DNA from: Campylobacter hyointestinalis subsp. lawsonii
GTDB lineage: Bacteria > Campylobacterota > Campylobacteria > Campylobacterales > Campylobacteraceae
Length of the DNA: 64,000 bases
Assembly: GCF_013372165.1 (NCBI RefSeq)
Contig: NZ_CP053828.1
Location: forward strand, 930,001-994,000
Direction of reading: 5' to 3'
Positions 27,925-37,759 of the stretch are shown piece by piece; the first letter of the stretch is position 1, and each line of letters begins with the position of its first letter. Position numbers and translations under genes: made by a program. The notes under the pieces are model-generated. The model ran no database searches. It was not told the DNA's origin and worked only from the letters and a program-made list of their open reading frames with translations.

Positions 27925-28383
27925 TTGGAAACGGCTTACATAAAATCCCCTATCGGAAACTTAAAAATAACAGATGATGACGGAGAAATAATTCGGTTGG
28001 ATTTTTGTGATGAGTTTATAGATACAAGCATAACAAATGAGAACTTAAAACTATGTGTAGATGAACTAAATTTATATTTTCAAGGAAAACTTAAGACATT
28101 TAAGACGAAAATTAAACTAAGTGGAACGGAATTTGAACAAAAAGTTTATAAAGCCTTACTTAAAATTCCATACGGTAAAACTGCAACTTATAAGGATATA
28201 GCTATAAATTTAGGTTTGCCAAAAGCAGCCCGCGCCGTGGGAAATGCTAATGGAAAAAATAAAATTCCTATCATAGTGCCTTGTCATAGAGTGGTCTCAG
28301 TGACAAATTTAGGAGGATATAGTGGTGGAAATGGACTTGAAACAAAAAAATCTCTACTAAATTTAGAAAAAGCATATTTATAA
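27925..28383 (+). CDS. ogt: Methylated-DNA--protein-cysteine methyltransferase
   Basis: Suicide repair protein that takes the alkyl group off O6-methylguanine. IPYGKTATYKDIA, then LPKAARAVGNANGKNKIPII and VPCHRVV with the acceptor Cys, and GGYSGGNGLETKKSLL complete the domain. Length 152; the N-terminal ribonuclease-like part is short. Start TTG, with AAAGGA 8 bases upstream. It is a single gene, divergent from acnB and convergent with ribBA; I recall the same acnB-ogt pair in C. jejuni. Confidence 0.95.
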   Translation: METAYIKSPIGNLKITDDDGEIIRLDFCDEFIDTSITNENLKLCVDELNLYFQGKLKTFKTKIKLSGTEFEQKVYKALLKIPYGKTATYKDIAINLGLPKAARAVGNANGKNKIPIIVPCHRVVSVTNLGGYSGGNGLETKKSLLNLEKAYL

Positions 28384-28406
28384 AATCCAAATAAAAATAA
28401 TTTTCA

Positions 28407-28435
28407 AGTTTTGCCCAAATTGCAAGGGCAAAACT
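28407..28435. terminator. Bidirectional terminator between ogt and ribBA
   Basis: AGTTTTGCCC (28407-28416) and GGGCAAAACT (28426-28435) form a perfect 10-bp stem around a 9-base loop, between convergent stops. Confidence 0.8.
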
Positions 28436-28445
28436 ATTATAAACT

Positions 28446-29462
28446 TCAGTTTTTATATCCTAAAATATTTAGCCCAAAGCCTTTTATAGCAACAAACTCT
28501 TTACATTCGCTAGAACTAAGTATTTCTATATCTTTAGCACCAAAATGCTTTAGGATCTGAGCTCCTACGCCGTAATTTTTAAATAAATTTGAATTAGAGT
28601 CCTCTCCGTCTAAGAAGATCAAAATCCCACCCTCTTTACTAAGTAGTTCAACATGAGAGATAAACTCGCAGTATTTTGCAGAGCTAAGAAGTTCGATATC
28701 TGTTCTAATCTTATGAAATTTGACGTTTGTTTTGTCTTTGATATCTCCAAAGACAAAGGCGACATGTTTGTTGTCTAAATGATCAATAATTTCGCATTTT
28801 TTAGCCTTAAAACCAGCCACACTTCCATCTGCAAACTCACTTACGTTTATAAGTTTTTCATGATGCAAACGATACTCTATGATATCAGAAACGCTTACCA
28901 TATTTAAACCAAATTTTTTACAAAAAATCTCTAAATCATCACGTCTTGCCATAGTCCCATCATCATTTACGACTTCACATATAACTGAAACTGGAGCGAG
29001 TCCAGCTAATTTACATAGATCTATGCTTCCTTCAGTATGTCCTGTGCGCTCCAAAACACCGCCTTTTTTAGCAATAAGAGGAAAAATATGACCAGGACGC
29101 ACAAAATCTTCACTTTTGGTATTATAATCAACAAGCATTTTTATCGTCATATCACGCTCATAGGCGCTTACTCCGGTGGCTGCTTGTTTGGCATCTATAC
29201 TAACTGTAAATGCAGTTTCATGGTAGCTTGTATTTGAGCTTACCATAGGAACTAGCTCAAATTTATCTGCCAACTCTTTAGTCACAGGCGTACATAACAC
29301 TCCTTTTGCGTGACTTATCATAAAATTTACTTTTTCTATGTCGCTAAAACACGCAGCATAAACTATATCGCCTTCATTTTCTCTATCTTCATCATCAACC
29401 ATTACAACCATTTTTCCATTTTTTATATCATCTATCGCCTGCAAAACTTTTTCAAAAGCCAT
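28446..29462 (-). CDS. ribB: 3,4-dihydroxy-2-butanone 4-phosphate synthase with a degenerate GTP cyclohydrolase II-like domain
   Basis: The N-terminal 200 residues are an intact DHBP synthase for riboflavin synthesis: VDDEDRENEGDIVYAA (acidic metal site), TPVTKELADKF, RPGHIFPLIAKKGGVLERTGHTEG and SVICEVVNDDGTMARRDDL. Residues about 205-338 have the length and position of GTP cyclohydrolase II. They lack its zinc site: no GDVF...RCDCG cysteine cluster is present, and only GGILIFLDGE echoes the usual GxxLYLRQEGRG. So only the first activity is supported; a separate ribA should exist elsewhere. RibBA proteins in this group have been linked to flavin-dependent iron reduction. Confidence 0.9.
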   Translation of the reverse strand: MAFEKVLQAIDDIKNGKMVVMVDDEDRENEGDIVYAACFSDIEKVNFMISHAKGVLCTPVTKELADKFELVPMVSSNTSYHETAFTVSIDAKQAATGVSAYERDMTIKMLVDYNTKSEDFVRPGHIFPLIAKKGGVLERTGHTEGSIDLCKLAGLAPVSVICEVVNDDGTMARRDDLEIFCKKFGLNMVSVSDIIEYRLHHEKLINVSEFADGSVAGFKAKKCEIIDHLDNKHVAFVFGDIKDKTNVKFHKIRTDIELLSSAKYCEFISHVELLSKEGGILIFLDGEDSNSNLFKNYGVGAQILKHFGAKDIEILSSSECKEFVAIKGFGLNILGYKN

Positions 29463-29582
29463 AAAATCACCTTTTTTCTTATTTTTGCCAAATTATAAGC
29501 CAACATTTAAAATACTAAATAAATAATTTAGATTTTTTATATCTGAATTATTTATTTTACTAATGCGTTAAATTTTTTATGT

Positions 29583-29588
29583 TACAAT
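29583..29588 (+). promoter_or_regulatory. Possible -10 box of the rplI transcript
   Basis: TACAAT preceded by GT, 33 bases before the GTG of rplI, in a T-rich gap of 159 bases between divergent ribBA and rplI. There is no -35 match. Confidence 0.35.
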
Positions 29589-29621
29589 CCATTTAAATTT
29601 AAAAAATCGGGAGAAAAATCA

Positions 29622-30065
29622 GTGAGAGTATTATTGATAAAAGACGTAAAAGGTCTAGGAAAAGCCGGTGAGATAAAAGAAGTAAAAGACGGCTACGGAA
29701 ATAACTTTTTGATAGGTAAGGGTTACGCAAAAGCAGCAACAAGCGCTGTCTTAAAACAATTTGAAGCCGAAAAACGCAAAGAAGCAGAACTAAAAGAGTA
29801 TGAAATCGCTCAATCAAACAAACTAAAAGATGAACTAAAAAATATTAAAATCACTATAAAATCAAAACTTGGAGCAAATGGAGCGCTATTTGGAAGCGTA
29901 ACAAAAGATGAGATAGCAAACGCGATTAAATCCCAAAAAGGTTATGATATAGATAAAAAAGCTATCGAATGCGACCATATAAAAGCTACTGGAATTTATG
30001 AAGTCTTGGTTAAATTAGGCAACTCTATCACAGCCAAATTTAGTCTAGAAGTGGTAGGCGAGTAA
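29622..30065 (+). CDS. rplI: 50S ribosomal protein L9
   Basis: Structural protein of the large subunit, joined by a long helix. [20 protein letters not shown] and [20 protein letters not shown] are the L9 signature. A charged central helix follows, then a C-terminal domain with [11 protein letters not shown] and [14 protein letters not shown]. Length 147, normal. Start GTG with CGGGAGA upstream. It begins the plus-strand run; its stop is joined to hslV (one-base overlap). Confidence 0.97.
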   Translation: MRVLLIKDVKGLGKAGEIKEVKDGYGNNFLIGKGYAKAATSAVLKQFEAEKRKEAELKEYEIAQSNKLKDELKNIKITIKSKLGANGALFGSVTKDEIANAIKSQKGYDIDKKAIECDHIKATGIYEVLVKLGNSITAKFSLEVVGE

Positions 30066-30607
30066 TGTTCCACGCTACTACGATTTTAGCTTATAAAGGA
30101 AAAAACGGCTCTATTATCGGCGGTGATGGGCAAGTCAGTTTTGGAAATACTGTTTTAAAAGGCAATGCCGTAAAAATCAGAAAATTATACGGAGGAAAAG
30201 TTTTAGCAGGATTTGCAGGTAGCACAGCAGATGCTTTTAACTTATTTGATATGTTTGAGAGGATTTTAGAAGGCGCAAAAGGTGATGTTTTAAAAGCTGT
30301 TATAGAATTTAGTAAAGAGTGGAGAAAAGATAAAGTTTTACGAAAACTTGAAGCTATGATGCTTGTTTTAAATAGAGAGCATATATTTTTACTAAGTGGC
30401 ACCGGGGATGTGGTAGAACCTGAAGATGGTAAGATAGCAGCCATAGGAAGTGGTGGCAACTACGCCTTATCAGCAGCTAGAGCTTTAGATAAATTTGCAG
30501 ATATGAATGAAGAAGAGCTAGTAAAAGAGAGTTTAAAAATAGCTGGAGAAATCTGTATATATACAAATACAAATATAAAAACTTACGCATTATGGGATGA
30601 AAAATAG
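30065..30607 (+). CDS. hslV: ATP-dependent protease subunit HslV
   Basis: Proteolytic half of the HslVU (ClpQY) proteasome-like protease. [11 protein letters not shown] places the catalytic N-terminal Thr after short processing. [54 protein letters not shown] and [12 protein letters not shown] are family hallmarks. Length 180. It is followed directly by hslU with no gap. Confidence 0.96.
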   Translation: MFHATTILAYKGKNGSIIGGDGQVSFGNTVLKGNAVKIRKLYGGKVLAGFAGSTADAFNLFDMFERILEGAKGDVLKAVIEFSKEWRKDKVLRKLEAMMLVLNREHIFLLSGTGDVVEPEDGKIAAIGSGGNYALSAARALDKFADMNEEELVKESLKIAGEICIYTNTNIKTYALWDEK

Positions 30608-31930
30608 ATGAATTTAACACCAAAAGAGATAGTAAAATTTTTAGACGATTATGTAATCGGTCAAGATGACGCAAAAAAAGTCATAGCCATAGCCCTTAGA
30701 AATAGGTATCGCCGTCTTAAACTAAACAAAGAAGAGCAAGAAGATATAATACCCAAAAATATACTTATGATAGGATCAACTGGAGTTGGAAAAACCGAGA
30801 TCGCAAGAAGACTTTCTAAAATGTTTGGTTTGCCTTTTATAAAAGTCGAAGCTAGTAAATATACTGAAGTCGGCTTCGTCGGACGCGATGTTGAATCTAT
30901 GGTGCGAGATCTTGCTGTAGCAAGTTTAAATTTAGTTAAAAAAGAAGAGCGAGAGAAAAATAGTTCTAAGATAGATGAATATATAGAAAAGAAGATCTTA
31001 GAAAAACTTCTTCCGCCACTTCCAAAAGGTGCTAGTGAAGATAAATTAAAAGATTATGAAACTAGCTATGAAAAAATGAAAGAAAAGCTTAAAAAAGGCG
31101 AACTAGACCATCTAAATATAGAACTAGACATAGATCAAGCTACTTTTGAGGCAGGTTCAAATATACCACCTGATATGGCAGCTATGCAAGAAAGTTTTAT
31201 AAAAGTCATAGGTATAGCAAATAAAAAAGTAAAAAAAGAATTTAAAGTAAAAGATGCTAAAGAAGCACTAAAAACAGAAGCTAGTGAAAAAATCTTAGAT
31301 ATGGATAGTATAAAGATTGAAGCATTAAGAAGAGCCGAAAATGAAGGCATCATTTTTATCGATGAGATAGATAAAGTTGCAGTTTCTAGTAACAATTCAA
31401 GTCGTCAAGATCCAAGCAAAGAAGGTGTGCAAAGAGATCTACTTCCTATCGTTGAGGGATCGAGCGTGACTACTAAATTTGGTAGTATAAAAACAGATCA
31501 TATCCTATTTATCGCAGCAGGAGCATTTCATATAAGCAAACCAAGCGATCTCATACCAGAACTTCAAGGAAGATTTCCACTTAGAGTAAATTTAGATAGC
31601 CTTGATGAAAATGCACTTGTGCAAATACTTACAAAACCTAAAAATTCACTTCTTAAACAGTATAAAGCACTATTAAAAACTGAAGATGTGGAGCTTGAAT
31701 TTGATGATGAGAGCATAAAAGAGATAGCAAAAATCACTCAAAATGCAAATGAAAATGTCGAAGACATCGGAGCTAGAAGACTTCATACGGTGATAGAACG
31801 CGTGCTTGAAGATATAAGTTTTAAAGCAGACGAATACAAAGGTCAAAAAATAACCATAACAAAAGAGATGGTGCGTGAAAAATTAGATTTTGTATGTAGC
31901 GATCAAGATCTAGCAAAGTATATATTATGA
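30608..31930 (+). CDS. hslU: HslVU protease ATPase subunit HslU
   Basis: AAA+ unfoldase that feeds substrates to Hsl[21 protein letters not shown], then [19 protein letters not shown] (Walker A) and [15 protein letters not shown] are diagnostic. An intermediate domain rich in Lys/Glu spans about 110-235, [10 protein letters not shown] is Walker B, and [13 protein letters not shown] and [10 protein letters not shown] follow. Length 440. The stop overlaps era by four bases. Confidence 0.97.
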   Translation: MNLTPKEIVKFLDDYVIGQDDAKKVIAIALRNRYRRLKLNKEEQEDIIPKNILMIGSTGVGKTEIARRLSKMFGLPFIKVEASKYTEVGFVGRDVESMVRDLAVASLNLVKKEEREKNSSKIDEYIEKKILEKLLPPLPKGASEDKLKDYETSYEKMKEKLKKGELDHLNIELDIDQATFEAGSNIPPDMAAMQESFIKVIGIANKKVKKEFKVKDAKEALKTEASEKILDMDSIKIEALRRAENEGIIFIDEIDKVAVSSNNSSRQDPSKEGVQRDLLPIVEGSSVTTKFGSIKTDHILFIAAGAFHISKPSDLIPELQGRFPLRVNLDSLDENALVQILTKPKNSLLKQYKALLKTEDVELEFDDESIKEIAKITQNANENVEDIGARRLHTVIERVLEDISFKADEYKGQKITITKEMVREKLDFVCSDQDLAKYIL

Positions 31931-32796
31931 AAAGCGGTTTTATAAGCATCATAGGACGTACTAATGCAGGAAAAAGTAGTCTTTTAAACTATCTTTTAAA
32001 TGAGAAAATTTCACTTGTATCACACAAGCAAAACGCGACTAGAAGAAAGATAAATGGAGTCGTAATGCACAAAGAAAATCAAGCCATTTTTGTTGATACG
32101 CCAGGACTTCATGAAAGTGCTAAAACCATGAACAAACTCATGGTTGAAGCTGCTATAAAATCTATAGGAGATTGTGATCTACTGCTTTTTGTGGCAACCA
32201 TTTTTGATAATCTAAGCGATTACGAAAAGTTTTTAAGCCTAAAAAGAGACGTTCCACATATCATAGCCCTTACAAAGATCGACGAAGCAAACGATAAGCA
32301 GATATTTGAAAAGTTAAACGAATATCAAAAATACGCAGATCATTTCAAAGCAGTTATTCCAACAAGCATAAAAAAACAAGCATACAAAAAGATACTTTTA
32401 GATGAAATTTGCAAATACCTACCAGAACACGAATACTTTTATGATCCGCAGTATATCACTACGACAAATCAAAAAGATATATTTAGAGACTTTATACTAG
32501 AAGCGATCTATGAATGCGTTAGTGATGAAATTCCATATTCTAGTGATGTCAGTATAAAAAAAGTAGTCGAAAAACAGGATATTACCGAAATTTACGCTAC
32601 TATCATCACAGATAATCGTCATCATAAAAGCATATTGATAGGGAAAAATGGTCAGACGATAAAAAGGATAGGAATAACTGCTAGAAAAACAATAAATACG
32701 CTGCTACAAAATAAAGTATTTTTAAGCTTAAATGTAGAGATAGATAAGAACTGGAATAGCGATGAGCAAAGGGTTAGAGAACAATTTTTGTATTGA
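31927..32796 (+). CDS. era: GTPase Era
   Basis: Ribosome-assembly GTPase that binds the 3' end of 16S rRNA. G1 [13 protein letters not shown]3 DTPGLHE, G4 TKID, and the effector loop with [11 protein letters not shown]. The C-terminal KH domain ends near [18 protein letters not shown]. Length 289, normal. It is coupled to hslU. Downstream comes a sigma-70-like promoter and then the DNA-uptake genes, so era is probably the last housekeeping gene of the first transcript. Confidence 0.96.
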   Translation: MKSGFISIIGRTNAGKSSLLNYLLNEKISLVSHKQNATRRKINGVVMHKENQAIFVDTPGLHESAKTMNKLMVEAAIKSIGDCDLLLFVATIFDNLSDYEKFLSLKRDVPHIIALTKIDEANDKQIFEKLNEYQKYADHFKAVIPTSIKKQAYKKILLDEICKYLPEHEYFYDPQYITTTNQKDIFRDFILEAIYECVSDEIPYSSDVSIKKVVEKQDITEIYATIITDNRHHKSILIGKNGQTIKRIGITARKTINTLLQNKVFLSLNVEIDKNWNSDEQRVREQFLY

Positions 32797-32821
32797 CTTT
32801 TTATAAGCTTTTTGTTACAAT
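32793..32821 (+). promoter_or_regulatory. Near-consensus sigma-70 promoter of the DNA-uptake locus
   Basis: TTGACT (32793-32798), exactly 17 bases, then TACAAT (32816-32821), overlapping the end of era and 31 bases before the first uptake gene. It is one of the best -35/-10 pairs in the window; Campylobacter promoters seldom have a good -35 box. Confidence 0.65.
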
Positions 32822-32851
32822 GCATAAAATATTTAAGAAATAGAGTTAATT

Positions 32852-34363
32852 TTGAAATCAAAAAAACAATGCATTATATCTATCGATCAATCAAAGCAAA
32901 GTATCTACAGCTTTAGCCAAAATATCGGACTAAGTCTAAAAAGCTTATCAAATATTCATAAAAACGACGGATATTTTATATCATACATAAAACATAAAGA
33001 TCTCATTATATCGCCTATAGATGTCTCTTTAGCAGGATATACTCCAACATCGCCAGAAGAGATAGAAGGTGTAATAACACAAAAAGCATATGAAGAGCTT
33101 GGGCTAGATCAAAACTTTGAATATAAGATAAATTATATAAAACAAGAAGACTCTGCTACCATTTATGACACTTTTATAGCAAATACTCAAGCCATATATG
33201 AAAATTACAAAGAGATACTTCAAAATATAAAATACATAGATTGCATCACCGCAGCTCCTTTTCTTATGCAAGTTCTTTATAAAAATAATATTTTAAAAAA
33301 AGACGGAGTTGATTGTTTTATATACTTGCAAGAAGACGATGCATTTTTGGTAGTGTATAAATACGGAAAATATTTACAATCAAAATCCCTTTCTAGGTAC
33401 TCTCTTAGTGCTATAAACACAAAACTTTGCGAGTTAAGCGGAAATAAACTAAGCTATGATGATTTTGCAAAGCAGCTAAGAATAAATGGTTTAAATTTAG
33501 AAGACGCAGGATATCTAAGTCAAATTTTAGACGATGTGTTTTATTATGTCTCAGACATCATAAGCAGCATACAAAATTTCTCAAATTTATCTATAAACAA
33601 TATATATATAAGCAGCGATTTAGGAAATATAGATGGTTTAGATAAGTTCGTCCAAGACAGAATTCTCATAAAAACACAGGCTTTTGATTTTAATATAAAT
33701 TTAAAAAACAGAGAACTTGATCATAGCTATCTTCATACGTTTATGACGCTGTATGCTATGGATTGTATAAAAGGCGATCTACAAAGTATAAACTTTTCAA
33801 ATTTCTTAAGACCACCTGCTTTTTATAAAAGAAATGGAGGAATATTTTTAAGCATAGTTTGTGCTAGTTTAGTAGCTAGTTTAGCATATCCTTGTTATCA
33901 ATTTTTATACGGGTATTTCGTAAATATACAAGCAAATTACGAACAAGAGAAGATAAATGATAGAAAATCCCAAATACAAGTCTTACAAGCAAAGCTAGAA
34001 CAGATAAATTTAGACATACAAGCCACAAAACAAAACATATACTTAAACGATAAAGATCTAAATTTAAAAAAGAATTTATTAAATCAAATTTACGATAAAA
34101 AAGTTAATTATCCTATGAAAGGTGTTGCGATATATGATATAGCTGGATACACAAAAGATATGGATATCAAGATAAAAGAGCTATCTATAAAAGATAGAAA
34201 TATCTCACTATCCATAAATAGCAGCAGCGATAAACAGATAACTCAGTTTATGCAAGATCTAGAACGCTCAAAAATATACAAGATAAGAACTAAAAAAATC
34301 TTTCTTTTAAGCAATCCAAATTTAGGCTATGAGAGCAATATTACCGTGGAGATAAAACAGTGA
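32852..34363 (+). CDS. GspL/PilMN-like inner-membrane platform protein of the DNA-uptake system
   Basis: Residues 1-325 are cytoplasmic and begin with CIISIDQSKQSIYSF, reminiscent of the actin-like fold of PilM/GspL, but weakly conserved. One transmembrane helix (about 331-350, GGIFLSIVCASLVASLAYP) follows. Then come a coiled coil (about 360-410, IQVLQAKLEQINLDIQA) and a small C-terminal domain of PilN type (IKELSIKDRNISLSINSSSD). This one-chain PilM+PilN layout is that of GspL. It starts with TTG and overlaps the next gene by four bases, immediately ahead of ctsR-ctsF. In C. jejuni I recall the homologue beside era but away from the cts genes. Function inferred. Confidence 0.65.
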   Translation: MKSKKQCIISIDQSKQSIYSFSQNIGLSLKSLSNIHKNDGYFISYIKHKDLIISPIDVSLAGYTPTSPEEIEGVITQKAYEELGLDQNFEYKINYIKQEDSATIYDTFIANTQAIYENYKEILQNIKYIDCITAAPFLMQVLYKNNILKKDGVDCFIYLQEDDAFLVVYKYGKYLQSKSLSRYSLSAINTKLCELSGNKLSYDDFAKQLRINGLNLEDAGYLSQILDDVFYYVSDIISSIQNFSNLSINNIYISSDLGNIDGLDKFVQDRILIKTQAFDFNINLKNRELDHSYLHTFMTLYAMDCIKGDLQSINFSNFLRPPAFYKRNGGIFLSIVCASLVASLAYPCYQFLYGYFVNIQANYEQEKINDRKSQIQVLQAKLEQINLDIQATKQNIYLNDKDLNLKKNLLNQIYDKKVNYPMKGVAIYDIAGYTKDMDIKIKELSIKDRNISLSINSSSDKQITQFMQDLERSKIYKIRTKKIFLLSNPNLGYESNITVEIKQ

Positions 34364-34992
34364 ATATAGAAGAACTCATATTAAAACTCGACGGCTATTT
34401 TGCAAATAAAAAACCAAGCGAGATCAAGATGGTCTTTATAGCTACATTTTTTATCATATTTTATGTGGCTTATATGTCGTTGTATGATATTTCTGATGAG
34501 TACTGCAGACAAAATATCATAAATAAAGAAAATTTAGAAAAATCATACTTGGAACTACCTACCCCAAAATATCTTGACGAAGTGATATCTAAAAAACAAA
34601 AAGAGTTAGAAGATAGCTTAGTTCAACTAAAAGCTTTAAAAGCAAATAATAGTTTTTTAAATACAGAATTAAAAAAGCTATCCACGTCTTTTTTTGATAT
34701 AAATAACCAAAACTCGTTTTTGAATTACATATCAAAACAAGCCGAACAAAATAGTATCAATATCACAAATATCACGAACAATACAAAACCGCTCTTGCAG
34801 TTATTTACTATGGATAAGATATATGATTTTAGGATTACTTTTAGCTCAAGCTTTACAAATCTTCTCAAATATATAAATTCTTTAGAAGAACTAAATTTGG
34901 TTATAGATATAAATAATATAGACCTAAATGCTTCTAGTTTAAGCATAATAGGAAGTATGGATATCTCTACTTGGGGGATAAAATATCAATGA
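34360..34992 (+). CDS. PilO/GspM-like membrane protein of the DNA-uptake system
   Basis: A 210-residue protein with a short cytoplasmic head, one transmembrane helix (about 24-43, MVFIATFFIIFYVAYM), a periplasmic coiled coil (about 65-115) and a C-terminal domain of alternating strands (TMDKIYDFRITFSSS). This is the PilO/GspM plan. Sequence is too diverged for a firm family call, so the assignment rests on architecture and position between the GspL-like gene and ctsR. Both junctions are four-base overlaps. It would scaffold the secretin and inner platform. Confidence 0.6.
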   Translation: MNIEELILKLDGYFANKKPSEIKMVFIATFFIIFYVAYMSLYDISDEYCRQNIINKENLEKSYLELPTPKYLDEVISKKQKELEDSLVQLKALKANNSFLNTELKKLSTSFFDINNQNSFLNYISKQAEQNSINITNITNNTKPLLQLFTMDKIYDFRITFSSSFTNLLKYINSLEELNLVIDINNIDLNASSLSIIGSMDISTWGIKYQ

Positions 34993-35396
34993 TAAGATAT
35001 ATATTTTTAGCATTAGCGACTATGAGTTTAGGCTTTTGTGAAGATAACAGCTTAGAAAGATATCAAAATATATTAAAAAATTTAACAGAAGCTAAAACAG
35101 GTCTTACTCAAAAAGAGATTGAAAATATAACAAATCCTTTTTTCAAATCCGAACAAGCAAATAGCTCTTTGCAAGCGAGTCAAGACAGCAATCAAACAGC
35201 ACCTAGATATCGTCTTTATGCCATCTTCAACAATAAAGTAAAAATAAACAACTTATGGTATAAACTAAATGATAAAATAGATCAATACGATATATATAAA
35301 ATCAAAAAAAGTAGTGTTGTGCTAAAAAATCAAGAAGAGCTTTTGGAGCTCAATATCATCAAAGGTAATCAAAATGTTTCTATTACATATAGATAA
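34989..35396 (+). CDS. ctsR: Transformation system protein CtsR (PilP/GspC-like)
   Basis: I start it at the ATG 34989, overlapping the previous stop as ATGA, because this gives a clean signal peptide (MIRYIFLALATMSLGFCEDN); an upstream in-frame TTG is less likely. The mature part is Ser/Gln-rich, then a small beta domain with YRLYAIFNNKVKINNLWYKL and VVLKNQEELLELNI, which resembles the PilP/GspC homology region that links platform to secretin. The name follows gene order with the Campylobacter cts locus (R-D-P-X-E-F). The function is inferred. Confidence 0.75.
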   Translation: MIRYIFLALATMSLGFCEDNSLERYQNILKNLTEAKTGLTQKEIENITNPFFKSEQANSSLQASQDSNQTAPRYRLYAIFNNKVKINNLWYKLNDKIDQYDIYKIKKSSVVLKNQEELLELNIIKGNQNVSITYR

Positions 35397-36942
35397 AAAA
35401 ATCAAATTTATTTTATTGTTTTTATCTATTTTTATACTTAAGTCAGCACTTGTAGCTCAAAACTGCCAAAATAGAGTTTTTAATATAAAAATAAGCGATT
35501 CTGTAACAACAAATGAAATTCTAAATCAACTATCTGATAGTTGCCATTTTAGCATTATTCAAAGCGATGAACACACTAAATCGGTTCTAAATAGCCAAAT
35601 ATCTGGTATAAACATAAAAGATATGACATTAAATGAAATTTTTGACATTTTGGTCGAACAAAGAGACCTTAGCTATGAATTTAATAATAATCTATTAAAA
35701 ATTTCAGCATTCCAAACAAAAACTTTTAAGATAGACTATATAACCTCAATTAGAACGGGACACGCAATCACAAAAGCTTCTGTAAATGCTTCTCCTGTAA
35801 AAGTAGATGGAGACAATGATAAAAACAGCGACAACGGCGAAGTCACTAAACTAGATAATGCTATAACTACTAAAGAAAAATTTGATTTTTGGGAAAATTT
35901 AAGCGATGAATTAACAGCTATATTAAGTAACGATATTCAAAGTATTAATGGGCAACAAAAAACAACTTCGCCTGCTATTATAATAAATAAAAATGCAGGA
36001 TTAGTTACGATAACTGCTTCAAATTCTCAACTAAATCGTGTTGAAAAATATATTAAAGATTTAGAACAAAGGCTAAAAAAACAAGTTATGTTAGATGTTT
36101 CAATCATATCAGTAACGTTAGATAACGAATATAAAAAAGGCGTTGATTGGTCTAAATTTGAGCTTGGATTTAATAGCTATTTAGGCAACGGCTCCCAAAA
36201 AGACGCCGATGGCAATAAGCTACCATCAAATATTCAATTTGGAACAGGCACAAATGACAATCCAGCTCAAAGCCTTAGAAATATCACAGGCGGATTTGTT
36301 CTTGGCGGCGGAGTAAATTTAAGTATAGACGGTGTCTTAAATTTCTTAGAAACAAACGGCAAAGCTAAAGTTGTTTCAAGCCCAAAGATTATGACGATGA
36401 ATAACCAACAAGCTTTGATCACAGTTGGAAGTAATATTAATTACCGCACGCAAGAAGATACAACAAACAATGGAACTACCACTACTACAAATACAACTTT
36501 TACTAATTATTCTGTTTTTATAGGTATGCTACTAAATATCTTACCAGAAGTTAGCGATGATGATAAAATTATGCTAAGAATAAACCCGAGCCTTAGTGAA
36601 TTTAAATATTCTCAAGATGATACTTATAAAGCAAATGCAGATATTAGAACAATCGCTCCTGATACAAACCAAAAACAACTATCAACAGTAGTTCAAGTAA
36701 ATAGCGGCGATACTATAGTATTAGGCGGATTGATAGGCGAAGCAAATAGTAAAAATATCAATAAAGTTCCGCTATTAGGAGATCTGCCTATAATTGGAAA
36801 TTTATTTAAAAGCGATCAAGATATATTTAAAACAACTGAGCTTATTTTTATTATTAAACCAAAAGTAGTCAATATAGATAATCCAAATACAATAAAAAGC
36901 TCTTTAAAAGATTTAGGGTTTTCAGAGTCGATTTATGAATAA
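35374..36942 (+). CDS. ctsD: Secretin CtsD of the DNA-uptake system
   Basis: Outer-membrane channel for DNA entry. A signal peptide ends near ALVAQN. N-terminal modules (ISDSVTTNEILNQLSD; DMTLNEIFDILVEQ) resemble STN/N0 and N1 folds. Residues about 215-500 are the secretin domain: GGFVLGGGVNLSIDGVLNFL, KAKVVSSPKIMTMNNQQALI, VNSGDTIVLGGLIGE and VPLLGDLPIIGNLFKS, ending in ELIFIIKPKVV. Length 522. It overlaps ctsR by 23 bases and ctsP by eight, so it is tightly coupled. Confidence 0.9.
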   Translation: MFLLHIDKKIKFILLFLSIFILKSALVAQNCQNRVFNIKISDSVTTNEILNQLSDSCHFSIIQSDEHTKSVLNSQISGINIKDMTLNEIFDILVEQRDLSYEFNNNLLKISAFQTKTFKIDYITSIRTGHAITKASVNASPVKVDGDNDKNSDNGEVTKLDNAITTKEKFDFWENLSDELTAILSNDIQSINGQQKTTSPAIIINKNAGLVTITASNSQLNRVEKYIKDLEQRLKKQVMLDVSIISVTLDNEYKKGVDWSKFELGFNSYLGNGSQKDADGNKLPSNIQFGTGTNDNPAQSLRNITGGFVLGGGVNLSIDGVLNFLETNGKAKVVSSPKIMTMNNQQALITVGSNINYRTQEDTTNNGTTTTTNTTFTNYSVFIGMLLNILPEVSDDDKIMLRINPSLSEFKYSQDDTYKANADIRTIAPDTNQKQLSTVVQVNSGDTIVLGGLIGEANSKNINKVPLLGDLPIIGNLFKSDQDIFKTTELIFIIKPKVVNIDNPNTIKSSLKDLGFSESIYE

Positions 36943-37759
36943 CAGATATACAAAGATAAAAGATATTTTTTTAGAAGACAATGGCGTATTTGACTATATA
37001 AATTTAGATAAATCAACTTTAGCTTATCATAAAATTTTAAACGCACTCAAAAAACCGCTAAAACTAATACTATTTTATGGAAAGCCAGGCTCTGGAAAAA
37101 CCTTTTTGTTAAACAAAATCTATAATGATCTAAGATCAAAGCAAGATGTTATATTTTTTTCTCAACCATTTTTTAATGAAAAAGATTTTATACAAGCTCT
37201 TTGTGCTCAAATTTTCAAACAAGAATTTAAAGATGTAAATACTTACGAAAAATTTATAGATACGTATAAAAATAGCATTGATCAAGAAGAAAATATTTTA
37301 AAAAAGCAAATCATTCTTTTATTAGATGAGGCTCAGTTATATCCAGATTTTCTCATAGAAAAAATACGCCTTTTAGCGGACACAAGGCATTTTAAGATAC
37401 TTTTTACAGTGCATAAAACTAAAAGCGAAGACGTACTTGCAAAGGACTATTTTAGAACAAGAATTTGGGAAAGCATAGAACTTTTAAATTTGGTTAATGA
37501 TGAAGTAGGATTATATATAGAAAAAAAACTGCTATATCACAACGAACATAGCTTTTTTTCTATGTATAAGCCATCTCATATAAAACTCATACATAAATTA
37601 ACAAATGGAAACCTTAGAACACTAAATAGACTTTTATACAAAATGTATGAGATATATGAACATTATGAAGAAAACAGACCATCTTTTATCAACTCAAAAT
37701 ATCTAAAAACACAGATCGTAGAGATGGCGGCGATCAGCTCGGAGTTATTAGATGCTTGA
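36935..37759 (+). CDS. ctsP: Transformation ATPase CtsP (ExeA-like AAA)
   Basis: LILFYGKPGSGKTFLLNKI (Walker A, about 43-61) and IILLLDEAQLYPDFLIEKIR (Walker B with the ExeA/GspA-type DEAQ) are followed by LLADTRHFKILFTVH. A C-terminal lid with LIHKLTNGNLRTLNRLLYK completes the fold. The product has 274 residues and no obvious membrane helix or peptidoglycan-binding domain, unlike full ExeA. It would act at the cytoplasmic membrane with the uptake machine. In C. jejuni CtsP is reported to be needed for transformation. Confidence 0.82.
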   Translation: MNNRYTKIKDIFLEDNGVFDYINLDKSTLAYHKILNALKKPLKLILFYGKPGSGKTFLLNKIYNDLRSKQDVIFFSQPFFNEKDFIQALCAQIFKQEFKDVNTYEKFIDTYKNSIDQEENILKKQIILLLDEAQLYPDFLIEKIRLLADTRHFKILFTVHKTKSEDVLAKDYFRTRIWESIELLNLVNDEVGLYIEKKLLYHNEHSFFSMYKPSHIKLIHKLTNGNLRTLNRLLYKMYEIYEHYEENRPSFINSKYLKTQIVEMAAISSELLDA

